A stretch of 64,000 nucleotides of DNA, from NCBI GenBank assembly GCA_015847255.1, contig JADLZK010012207.1:186001-250000 (forward strand). Direction: 5' to 3'. This document shows, in pieces, positions 20,601 through 31,199 of this stretch. Origin of the DNA: Hyparrhenia diplandra. Lineage: Eukaryota; Streptophyta; Magnoliopsida; Poales; Poaceae. The translations under genes and the position numbers were made by a program. Under the pieces are notes generated by a model. It had not been told where the DNA came from, did not search any database, and saw only the letters and a list, made by a program, of their open reading frames with translations. Within the stretch, counting starts at the first letter, position 1; every line of letters starts with the position of its first letter.

Positions 20601-21356
20601 CGTGTTCTCCGAGCAAGTATAACCATGGAGTGTAAGTAGTCTTCAATTCTTTATGATGAGCTGGAAGATAGGGTTGAACGGTAGTGACAAAAGAAGTGGA
20701 CTATAGGTAATGGAAGGACAACGCTCTCCGATGCTGACTAGGCACGCTATTGGAGACTTTTTGTACACATGGATCAATAATTGATAGGTTTATGACAATT
20801 GAATAGAAATCACATAGGATCTATAATTATACATGTTGCGTTAGAAAATGAACTCAACGAAAAAGCATGGTAACTAATTAACACATTTTAGCTTGCAAAG
20901 CACCGTTCATGTCCTAGTTATCAAAGTAGTCGTATATATTGAAGTAGACATTTTGATATTTAGTTGGATAGTCGAATATATTGAGCGGCCTCCTTCAACC
21001 ACCAGATGCTCAATAATTCCAGAGAATGCCTGCCTGGTCAGTTGGTATATGTCTTCATCAGTCCGGCTATCCATCCATGTCACGTCCCAACTAATTCCAG
21101 AGAATGACTGTACCAGAAATTGATTGATCCATTGGACAGACGGGAGACTTTGTCTACTCGATGCACTGACTTTTCTGTTGATTGCAGGGACACCTTGAAC
21201 AATTGGACAGTGGATCAGAGGATGCCTTGCCTTGTGCAATCTTCAGAGATCATTGATCATTGATCATCTCGTGCTCGACAGCTCATGGCAAGTAGTGCAC
21301 ATATCTCAATCAGGATGGTAAGCTCCTCATACAGGTTGATTCTCGCTTATTTCTCA
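20601..21356. other. Upstream of NLR2, no gene seen
   Basis: Presumed promoter region of NLR2 followed by intergenic sequence. No transposon ends or coding blocks were recognised. Confidence 0.35.
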
Positions 21357-21720
21357 GTGCATGATGCCACACGGAGATCATGTTCTGTTCTGGTGCAAGG
21401 CCCACAAACCAAGTAACCAGAGGGTGCTCTGCTCTGCTTCCCTCGGAATGTTTGCGCTGCTTTCATCACCACGCATTCGGTTCATTACAAGATCCAACAC
21501 TTCACACCCATTGCATGTGACTTAAAAAAAAACATATGGAGTGAACAAATATATATGCATGGTCAAGACTACAAGAGTGCAGGAGACGCCGCCGGTAATC
21601 CTTGGGTCGAACCTCCAAAGGGTTAGCATGCAAGGATACCCGCATTGAGTAGCAGCCCCTGACATCTCTGCTAGGTTGGAGGCCAACTTAGTTGTAGAAT
21701 GTAAGAGCAAAAATAGCATA
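21357..21720. repeat. Extra copy of the NLR 3' flank, holding the empty LINE site
   Basis: This piece resembles the 3' flanks of NLR2 and NLR3 (for example 'cattacaagatcc', 'aacatatggagtgaacaaatatat', 'catggtcaagactac'; compare 60070-60190) but no NLR exon adjoins it. It also contains 'ctggtgcaaggcccacaaac' followed by 'caagtaaccagagggtgctc' (21390-21428). That is the unbroken counterpart of the sequence split by the LINE at 21898 and 59700. It is probably left from an earlier tandem duplication whose gene part was lost. Confidence 0.62.
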
Positions 21721-21884
21721 GTGTAAACAATCGTGAGACAGACTTAGCTGGTTCAATAGAACCATGGTGCTATGGTTTTCGAGGTCGTGTCGTGTGTGAT
21801 CGACCACTAGTTTGCATGATAATGCTTCTCGTAGCATGATGCCACATGGAAAACCGGCGATTGAGATGTTCTGGTGCGAGGCCC
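21721..21884. other. Left flank of the LINE insertion
   Basis: Sequence immediately before the LINE target duplication. 'gtagcatgatgccacatgg' and 'ctggtgcgaggcccaaaacc' repeat the phrases at 21359-21408, confirming that it is a second copy of that block. Confidence 0.55.
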
Positions 21885-21898
21885 AAAACCAAGCGACC
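21885..21898 (+). repeat. Left target-site duplication of the LINE
   Basis: AAAACCAAGCGACC, identical to 59700-59713 just after the poly(A) tail. The A-rich 5' end fits the TTTT/A cleavage preference of L1-type endonucleases. Confidence 0.85.
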
Positions 21899-22043
21899 GA
21901 CAACTTGCAGCCTATGTTGCCAAAGGGGACGGAAGGAGTTCCCCTAGCTTCGGTGCTGTGTAGCTCCGCGTGGTGCAGCCAGCGGCCTCCGCCCGCCCGC
22001 CCGGCCTCCCCATCCCGGCAGCGCTCGCCAGCGGTGGGCGACC

Positions 22044-22944
22044 ATGGGAGCATGTTTGGGCGACTCCCCCCACCCCATCCCCTACTCTCCCCTGTCCGGC
22101 CTCACCTGTAAGTCCTGTTCCCTCCCCATCCATGGAGCTCCCAGGTCTCTCCTCCTCTCCCGGCCTGCGTGTGCGGGGAGGAGATTCGTGCCTCTCTTAG
22201 TGTTCCGGTGTCCTCCTCCTCCTCGGATAGTTTCTGGCTGGTCGCGTCCTTTGGGCAGATGCAAGTTCGAGGCTCTGCCCCGTTTGGTTGGCCTAATCCT
22301 TCAGGCCACCATTGGTGGATCTGCTAGCTGCTTCAAGGTTTCTTATTTGGGAGATCGGGTTTTCAAGTTTGTTGTCGCCACGAAAGATGTCGGTTTCTTC
22401 ATTTGCAACCTCCGTTCTTATGAATGTAATCTCTTTAAGATCTTTTTTCATCTCTGGGGCAAGGGGGGGCCAAATTGGCGCTATGAGCTTGATCTTTCTT
22501 GCTTGAAGATCAGGCGTCATGGCATTCGGCCCCTTCTAAATCAGCAAATAGAGCCTCCTTCGCTGATGTAGTGTGTGCTAATGCCCAACCCCCCCTGACT
22601 GGAGCTAATCAGACCCCAATTGGTTTTGGTCCTGGCAATCTCCCCTTAAAGCTCAATGATCTTTGGCTCTGCGCACCCCAAAGCTGCTAGGCGCGTTTCT
22701 GTTTTCCAAAGAATAAGATTTCCTGCTGCTAAACCTATAAACCCCGGCGAAAATGCAGCTCGGAGCTCGCCGGCGGCGAGGTCCAGGATGGGATACATTG
22801 CTCCCAATTTTCCAGATTGTGTCCGCTGCACGTCCAATGGTCATGACCGTAGTAATTGCTCCAATCCTATTAGGTGCCGTGCATGCTTCTCTTGGGGCCA
22901 TATTGCCGCCTCGTGTTTGATGTCGGCAGTTAACACTCGGCAAC
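22044..22944 (+). pseudogene. LINE ORF1, 5' part (DUF4283 and zinc knuckles)
   Basis: ORF1 proteins of plant LINEs bind the element RNA. The frame open from an ATG at 22044 reads FKVSYLGDRVFKFVVATKDV then FFICNLRSYECNLF and FFHLWGKGGPNWRYE, the DUF4283-type RNA-binding region. A frameshift near 22500 leads into NRASFADVV, and another near 22660 into ARRVSVFQRIRFPA. Two CCHC knuckles follow: CVRCTSNGHDRSNC then CRACFSWGHIAASC (22818-22917). The ATG choice is uncertain because the GC-rich start may be 5' UTR. The frame is cut by a solo LTR at 22945. Confidence 0.85.
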
Positions 22945-23691
22945 TGTTGGTGTTTCTTAGCGAATGCAGCAAAGTCCGCAAGCGCACGGGAAAGACCGTT
23001 GTAGCACTTCACCCGGTGGTATTCAGGGTATCATATTTTACTCAGGGACGGATGTGTAGAGGGCTTTTGGATCTGCGTCTACCCTAGGCAAGGTTAACCT
23101 TCTAAGAGGAATGAGGTATCTTTATGGGTTGACACTCTCAGGCAGGGATCACTCATCCGTTATCTCCTCACTTCGGGCACCGGCCCACGCCCAAAGGACG
23201 ATTAATGCGGCAATTTGCACTGCGCCACACCCGAGCGTGGGGGGATTACAAAGGACGGACAAGGCTGTCACGACCCAGCCGCCTACCCCCTCAACCGTAG
23301 GATGCGCCACAAAAGATAGGAAACCACTAGTCCAAACACCACGTTTGCACTGATGATTACTACTCTAGTGTGATATCAAGGCTTACCCGTCCCCAGGGTC
23401 CTTCTACTAGAGTACCGCCCTAAAGGAACGACTATCAATCCCGTAAGATTGTAACGGTTAAGATAATATGCTTGAAACTAATAACCGAAAGAGGAACACA
23501 ACCTTTGTCTTAACAAAGTGTAAGTAGATTGTAGAGGTACAAGTGAGGCGGGTACCGACAAATCCGGCACTCCGACCTCCTAGGAACCAAGGAACACCGG
23601 GGGCACTCCGACAACTCTGGGTAGAAGGAGCCATGTCTCCTTCTAGCTTTCGCTCTCTCGGTCTCTGGAATTAGAATGGGGATAGAGGTAG

Positions 23692-23734
<43 letters not shown>

Positions 23735-24318
23735 TGTACTTGTAGCTCCTTGAGGTGTATTGTGTGTTGTGGAAGAGAGTAGAGGGCCTCCTTTTATAGC
23801 TTGAGTGGAGGGTGTCTTTGCAAATGTGCCTTCTCCTCCATTATGGCCAAACCGACCAAGAGAGGCGGTTTCGAGGTTCAACGCACTGAGAACACCGCCA
23901 CCGACGTTCCTCGTTGTAAAGGAACCGCCACGTGAAAGCTTCGGCCCCACCTAGAATAAGGGTGCGGGCGCACCCCAAGGTGCGGCCGCACCCTGTTCGG
24001 GCCCGAACTGGCCCAACTTTGGCCGGGCGTCCTCTTTCGTCGTTTTGGGCCATGTGTCGGTGTTGGAAGTATGAGATTTTGGGCCCAACCGAGGTAAGTT
24101 GACTTGGCTTGCCATTTTGCTCCTTTGGGCCTTTTTCTATTTATTGTTTTTATACTTATTTTCTTTGTATTTTGGCCCAAAGTGCACATATCTTGTCTTT
24201 GTACCTACAAAGCCAAATATACACCAAAACTATGGAATGTGTGAGATTATAAACCCTATTTCTAGGTTGTTTTGGTGTATGTTGACGGTATATGATCTTT
24301 AGTTGGTTACTCAACAAA
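22945..24318 (-). mobile_element. Solo LTR in LINE ORF1
   Basis: It starts TGTTGGTGTTTC and ends near ...CTCAACA. GCAAC lies directly before it (22940-22944) and two bases after the CA end (24319-24323), so the target duplication is GCAAC with a two-base irregularity. On the - strand a promoter-like gctataaaaggagg is present (about 23785-23798), so the LTR is in reverse orientation. It contains a (CT)n microsatellite at about 23695-23729. There is no internal region and no second LTR, as left by LTR-LTR recombination. Its inner end shares 'gcgcttgc.ga' and '.gtagc.ctt..ccc' phrases with the solo LTR at 57045, so both come from one gypsy-type family. Confidence 0.82.
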
Positions 24319-24875
24319 GCAACCCGGCAGCGGGAAATTTGAAGGATAAGATGCTGATTTCAAATCCTTTGGGCTGGTTCCGTGCTCCTAACGCTGGCCC
24401 CTCGTCTCCACCAGTCTTTTAAGTCGTTTGAGGAAATGAAGCGGGCCTTGGCGCCGCCTTGGGGCCAAGCCAACAATCATGCGAAATTATTGTGCCCCTG
24501 GGTCCTCCCCTCATCTAAGCCCATGGGCCATCTTTGGGCTTGATCTCAATGCCCCTCCACCACCGGACTCCTTGGAGTTCTAAACTGCCCGTCGATCGCG
24601 TCGTCTTCCTCTCCTCCCCCCATTTATAACGCGGCAACCACTGTTCGGTGCCACCAAAAAACCCTCCCTCCGAACTACGATTGCATCACTCCAAAGCAAC
24701 CTCAACCGAGCTATCACCGGTGAGTCCATGGCGTATTAGCGTGCGAGACCCCATTTGTTCGTGCCCAACAACATGGTTTGGCAGGATAATGTAGTGAATT
24801 GCTCGATAATGGTTAGGCGGTGGCGTCGAGGAGGGCGAGAAAGAGGAATGAAGACCTCGCCATCGTCCTCATCGA
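24319..24875 (+). pseudogene. LINE ORF1, middle part
   Basis: Resumes the LINE after the solo LTR. It reads NPAAGNLKDKMLISNPLGWF then RAPNAGPSSPPVF, a frameshift, KSFEEMKRALAPPWGQAN, another shift, and GLDLNAPPPPDSLEF. Near the end it reads RPHLFVPNNMVWQDN. The last codons, KRNEDLAIVLI, join directly to DNLPGKPLVF at 52134 when the gypsy element and one copy of its ATCGA duplication are removed. It carries several frameshifts and at least one in-frame stop. Confidence 0.75.
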
Positions 24876-26480
24876 TGTAGGCACAAAAATCCTACTCTGC
24901 GCGCACACAGCGACAAGCCGGAATAGCTAGCTTTACCCCCGCCGGCGTCTTGAATCAAAGGCGTGCCGATCAATTTGACCTCGTTAATTGACAAGGAGGT
25001 AAACATGAGATTTGGAACATGCTGGTGAGACCAAGACAATTCGCATGTATGGCTCTAAGGCGGATGTAAAGACACATAGCTATGAGAGCTATCTGTCGAC
25101 AAATAATGCATGCATTCGGTAAGCGTATATAAAGATATGACGTAGAAACAATTGCCGAATGATCATAAAAGACATGTTTGAACAAGTAAAGTCGATCATC
25201 ATGATGTGCTATCGTAAAGTTCTATTGCATAGATCGAATTAATTGTCAACATGATAAATAAAAGAAAGTAAATCACAAACGTCATTAAAGACATTCATGA
25301 CACGTGAGGAAGGAACTACCCTACGTAAAACGTATACGAACCAGAGAAGGAACTACCCTACGTAAAATGTATACGAACCCGCAACACGTAATAATTTAGA
25401 AGCATGACCGTGTTCGGCAAGCTTGCCGAATCGGGATCCATGATGAAGGAACTACCCTGCGTAAAAACCTATCGATTAAACCGATCTTTAGTCCACTTGG
25501 GATGACTAGCTCTAGAGTAACCCAAAGATCTCAGTATCCACCGGATGACACAGTCCTGTCAAGATCTAAACGCATACGAACCCACAACATGTGACAAGCG
25601 AGATTAATCTAAGCTCGGCTATGATGAACAGAGATAAATCTAGTAACACGGTAAGATGAACAATTAAAGCACTAAAAGCAACTAGATCTATGATAAGATA
25701 AAGCCGAGACGTTTCAATCTAAATTGGGCAAAAAGTGTGTGCAAACATAATTAAATAAATAAATTGAAAGCATTGCGGACACGTGATAACTTAATGAATT
25801 CATTAGATTTGCCAAATCTAATGAAGCCGATAAGTAGCTCTAAGCCGGACCTTAGCCCACCGGATGGCTCATGATCGACAAAAGAACCCTCTTGCCCCCC
25901 GATAGCTTAAATCCGCTGGCGACGATACTAAGCGTGAACAAGACTTCTTGCAATAATCTAAATCCGCTGACGATACTAGACATGGTGCAAGGTTGCGGTA
26001 CTTACGAGAGGTCGACGGGTCGATGAATCCTCTTGCAAATAGATCGGCGACACGACTGGACTCGAAGGGTGGCCGGAGCCAAGGCACGGAGCCGGGTTGT
26101 TTGTATTGAATTGGGTATATCGTTTACAGTTGCCGGGGGTCTCATATTTATACCCCGGGCTTGACGAGTCCTAGGCGATTCTGAATAATAATAACTAAAA
26201 ATATCTAGCTAAGATACATTGTCCTCCAAGTCTTCTCGGAGTCGTGGGAATTGCACGCGATGTGGGCCCTCGTCCTGGGATATTCTTCTTGATGCTCCGG
26301 GCTTGCGAACCACCTCTTGCTTGGCTCCTTCTCGGACTCGGGCTCCTTAGCCGAATAATTGCGGCTTCCCGATGCTACAAGGTGCGCAATTTGCTTTATT
26401 GCTAGCCGAATGACTCCTTGCCGATTCATCATGTACCGATCCGTCTGTCATCCAGGCTCTTTCAAATTTTGGTGTTAACA
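24876..26480 (-). repeat. 3' LTR of the reverse gypsy element
   Basis: It reads TGTAGGCACAAAAATCC on the + strand at its inner-U5 end and finishes GGTGTTAACA at 26480, that is TGTTAACACC...CCTACA on the element strand. A polypurine tract in reverse (tatgccccctcaa, 26481-26493) adjoins it. It preserves the uninterrupted junction 'agctttaccc' (about 24928-24937), which is split in the partner LTR by the + strand element. It is very similar to 50586-52133. Confidence 0.9.
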
Positions 26481-26645
26481 TATGCCCCCTCAATTTTAGA
26501 GTAAAAGAGGCTCTTTTTGCTGTAAAATTGACCAATCTGCCCTTCCCTTGCTCAAAGCCGCTGCTGTTCCTCAATTAGTCGCAATCGCCCTCCTCCGAAA
26601 GCTCGAAACCCTAGATTGCCACCGAACTTCGATTCAACCTTCTTG

Positions 26646-29600
26646 ATGGATTCCCTCAGCTTGGTTCTGGAGGTAATTTCGCATTTCCCTTGTTGATTCA
26701 GCAACAACTCCAACTTCAAATTCGTTTCCCTTATACGCGCTCACCTTTCTTTAAAGGAGAGTGAGGACCAAATTTTGATTTCAACGGAAGCCAATCCAGA
26801 CATCTACTTTCTAGGCCCCAAAGGCAACTCGGATCCCCTTGAATTTATTGAGAAGGAAAGTTAAAGAATTTCTTTCAAATTCGGTGCTTCCCCAAAGAAA
26901 CAATGGAAGAAGACATTCAAGACACGGCCATTCCCCAATTCTTTGGATAAAATGGTATAGGCGAATCTCATCGGCCAAATCTAGAAGCGAGAACTGGGAT
27001 GTTCAAGACATATCTCAGTGTCTAGAGTTGTCTTTATCCAACACCCCCAAGAATGAAGACTTACTGATGGCGGCAGCTCATTTTTGGTCAAATGCTACTA
27101 ATTCCTTCATCTTCGGTCATGGCCCAATGACTGTCACCTTGGCTGATGTCTTCATGATGGGCCTGAACATCACCGAGGAGGTACACCCTTGGAAATACCA
27201 AGATATAAAAGTAACCAAACAGCCATCAAAACTGCCGACCCTTGGACGAAACACATTGAGTCCTATATGAAGAATGGTCCAGTTGCCGACAAAGAATACA
27301 AAGCTTTTCTGAATTTCTGGCTATGTAGATTTGTGTTCTGTGGTAAGTCCAATGAGCCTGTGCTGGATCATATAGTCATGGTGAAGATCTAGCGACCAAC
27401 AAGACAATTGCCCTTGGTAAGTATCTTTTGGGTGCTACCTACCATATCTTTGCATCGATTTCCACCCAAATGTTTGAGAAGAAAGGAATTTCCTGTGTGA
27501 ATGGTCCTTGGTGGTTAGTTCGGATGTGGTTGCAATTGTATATGCACAAATTAGTCAGAGTAGATCTACACTCCTTAGCCTTCCCTTGATCAATTATCTT
27601 TGAGGATGAAGAGGCAACATCCAAAGCTTGTCGACTTATGGAGAAGCTGCATACGCCATTACCATCAACAAGAACATTGGCCAGTTCTTCAAGTTCTCTA
27701 CAAAGGCTTTGAAGAAGTCCTCTGGTTTTCCTTACTGAGAGAGAGTGTGAAGGCTTCACCTTCCCTTGCAAATTCAACTATGATTCAGGTTGCAGTGATA
27801 ATCTATCAGCGAGGGGATCTTTACGCGCAATCATCAAACCATGCACCTTGCCCTGCAGAGAATTTCATAATGGAAGGCTAGTAAAGCCTACTTATGAATT
27901 TTACAACCCAAACATGGCAGCAAGACAATTGGGATGTGGTCAATTGCCCCCAAGGCTATTCTTTTCGAGCTATCAAGCCAAGGGAAACGGATCGAGCATG
28001 CAAGCTGAAAAGATTTTCGGTTTCACGAAAAGATCTTCGAATACAGGCCTGATCCTTTTGTCTTGATTGATATTGCACATCCTTTATTTCAATCTTGGTG
28101 GGAGGAATTGCACACTCATATCTTTAATACACCAATTCATCCTTTTTTGCTAAGCACTCTTGCGAGAATTTGTCAGCGATAGCGAGGTAACTATCCTTCC
28201 TCGGTCCCTTTCTTGCTTTTTCTTTCTTCTTCTAAGCCTAATCTTCTTAACAGATTTTTGAACCAACTCCTCCCTCAAGAGAAATCAGGTATTTCTTGGG
28301 CGGTCCTCGTCCAGCCTTAGGTGATGAGGGACTGGCCATGAAGCCTTTCATGAACACACACATGGTCCTTCTTGAAGAAAAACTGAAGGACATGAAGAAA
28401 AGAAAAGCCCCAACTCAGTCAGTCAAGAGTCCTAGGGCTTTTAAGAAGAAAAGGTCCCCAAGAACTAAGCAAATTTCCAAGGTATATCACCCTCTCGCAT
28501 GTTGTAAAAATTGCTTTGCCTTTGTCTCATTTTTCCTCAACTGCAGATTGGCTCTGGTTCAAATATTGCACACCTGCAGGATGATGCTCCTCCTTTTTTT
28601 CGAGAATCCGAAACTCAAAAGACTCATGAAAAGATTGGTAACTACATACTCTCTTCCTACTATTTTTCTTGGCCCAAAACCCCATGTTTGCTCATTCGGC
28701 CTTTTACGTGTTTTAAAAACGGGGACAAGATTATTGCCAATTTGATGGGGAAAATCTTTTTGGAAGTGGACTCGATTCTTCCGAGAAAACTCAATCCATG
28801 GGAAAGAAAGGAAACCAAGATCTTTGAGCTTGTTAACACCAATAATGACGAATCGGAATCTTCATTTTGGTGCTTCCTCCCGAGATGGTGAAGCTCAATC
28901 AAGAAATCAGATCAACCCTTCTCAACCATCTCCTATCCACTTGAGTTCATCCTCCGAAGAAAGTCGTCTTAAAGGTGATAAGTCACCTCCTCGCTACCAA
29001 TATGAATAAGCTTCCCAGATCTCCTCCTATTCATGAACGCATAGAACAGGTATTTTCCTCTTTCCTCACATATTGAGTTCCGCAATAAAGAATTTTCGAC
29101 TATGTTAGCATATTGTCCTTTTCCTTGCTACTTTGTCGGGGTGAGGATGAACCAACACCAAGCATGCCTTTCTTTCTCAAGGATACGCTTGAGCAAGGAG
29201 AAGAAGCCACATCTCGGTGAGTCTTTCGAAGATAATCAAGCCGGGCTCAAAGAAATCCTTTCTCTTCTTGATGGTGATGTGAATCTCACGGTGCAAAACG
29301 CTCCCTCGGGATAAAAGAACTGGCCGAGCTCTTTGATCGGGGAAATTCCAGTCCTTTTGAAGCCGGCCATGAATCACATCCTTCATTTGGATCAGCACAT
29401 CACCGCTATCAAACTGGCCAACGAGCATTCTTCCCACGAAGTCGTCTCTGGCGACCGCCATGGAGACTATGAAGAAGAATCTTTGTGGAACTGCACTCAA
29501 GTTCAAGTCTGAAAAAGACCTTCTGAATCAACTGAAGCTCGAGTTGGATGATGAAGAAAGGAAGAAAATCTTGCTTGAAGAACAGCTAGCAGCCTTGACC

Positions 29601-29703
29601 AAGTCAATCAAAGAAAAGAAGGGTAAAATAGCTGGTCTTCCAGAGTCTCTGAACTCAGCTAAAGCACTAATCAAAAAGAATCATGAAGAGCACCGAGAAA
29701 TTT
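26646..29703 (+). pseudogene. Antisense PMD (plant mobile domain) gene inside the gypsy element
   Basis: Read on the + strand, opposite to gag. Exon 1 is MDSLSLVLE with donor GAG|GTAATT (26672/26673) and acceptor TTAAAG|GAGAGT (26756/26757). Later text is typical of the plant mobile domain: ENWDVQDISQCLELSLS, AAAHFWSNATNSFIFGHGPM, TVTLADVFMMGLNITEE, LGKYLLGATYHIFA, GPWWLVRMWLQLYMH and PTYEFYNPNMAARQLGCGQ (about 26990-27950). Further exons have usable junctions (TTAACAG|ATTTTT near 28253; TTCCAAG|GTATAT near 28480; CTGCAG|ATTGGC near 28545). The C-terminal part (29460-29703) is a Lys/Glu-rich coiled coil. AATAAA lies near 30091. An in-frame TAA near 26858 and frameshifts make it a pseudogene. 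PMD proteins occur both in host proteins and as cargo of plant transposons. Confidence 0.8.
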
Positions 29704-30539
29704 AAAGCCAAAGTCTCCAATCTATCAATTCTAGAAGAAGATGGTCGAAAGCTTTGGCTGAAGCAAGCAACATCAATCTTGGTTGTTTTCGACATGAAGG
29801 CTTTTTCGAGCGTATGATCTTTGTTGAAACTTTTTAGTATCACTTTATGGTCCCCAAACATTGAACTGGCTTTGTAACTAATGCTCGGCCGTGACTTTTG
29901 CCTTTTTCTTTGCATGATTATATGTTGAATGTTTCCCCTAGCAAGCCTTACCGAACAAAGTGACTCCAATGAAATCATCAACTTTTATGCTGAGAAAACA
30001 TGTATACATCGTGTCTACCGAATAGATTTAAATCCACAATCTTCATTTATGCATTGGTAACGTTTTCCGCAATGACTTTGAAAGCTCCTGAATAAAGACC
30101 TTTCTGTCTCCATATTGATGCTTTTTTTATATATTTTTTGCACTAAAGGCGACATAACCATATTTATGCGGTTGTTCTCCAATTTTATGGAGTATTTTTT
30201 TACGCTAAAAGGCGATGGTTTACACATCGTCTATTTCTTATGAATGGAACAAACTTTCTTTGCTCACAAATAATAAACTATACATGTCGGCCAATCATAT
30301 CTTGTAATAATTGATCCTTTAGGAGCCGACATGTAATCTTTCCTTTAAAAATTACTGTGGGAGCCGACTATCTCGATCGGCCGTTGGTCTTTGTAGCGAG
30401 TCTTCGACAGGACCTTCCTCCCATTCTCTTCCCGAGAAGCATTCCACGCCTTCATATTCCCTTAACGATGGTTCAGTGGCAAGCAATGCTTACCGAATCA
30501 TCGGCTTGCACTATCTCAACGTCATCACCGTTCCTTTGG

Positions 30540-30930
30540 ATGAGGACTTGATGCATGGTGGATGGAACGCATAGCGATTAGCATGGATCAATCTCTTCCA
30601 AGTAATAAGCTGTAGGACCTCTTCTTGTCGACCACAAAGAAAGTAGCGATCAAAGTTACGTGAACCGATCATCAACTCAACGTGAACGGCTCCATGGGTA
30701 TCACGAAGGATTTCCGGCAAAGTCGGACGAGCACAATGTTTGTCTTGAGCAAATCCTCCTTGGTCATCCCCGGCTTTTTGAAAGTCGTATATGGCATTAT
30801 GTTGATTGCAGCTCCTCCATCAACAAACATATGAGTCGAGAGGTTTTCCATTCACATATCCCTTCAAGTAAAGAGGCTTGGATGGTTGTGTTTCCTAGGC
30901 ACGTCGAACCACGGCTTGTCTTGAGAGAGC
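30540..30930 (-). pseudogene. Aspartic protease of the reverse gypsy element
   Basis: Read on the - strand it gives KPLYLKGYVNGKPL, a frameshift, then a VDGGAAINIMPYTTF-like block. DGG is the catalytic triad form used by Tat-type gypsy proteases. Farther on it reads LITWKRLIHANRYAFHPPC-type text (about 30615-30540), the C-terminal part of the domain. The same region at 45960-46350 in the + strand element is better preserved. No pol domain follows. Confidence 0.72.
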
Positions 30931-31199
30931 CAATTGTCCTAGGAGATCAATCATCTCTTTGTTGTCTCAAAATCGAGGAATAGGCCTCTTCATCCGAATA
31001 AGCATCTTGTTCCTCTGGATGCGTAGTAACTTGTTTTGTAGGTGCTGCAAACTCTATTGGGATATAGAACACCATGCTAACATCTCGCCGAAAGCCCACT
31101 TGCGAATCTTTGTTACGCGAATGGTGGCTTCACGAGTTTTCTTCTTTGGGCGCCACACTGTTTGCGTTAAATTTTGTTGCTTCCTTAAGCTCCTTGTTT

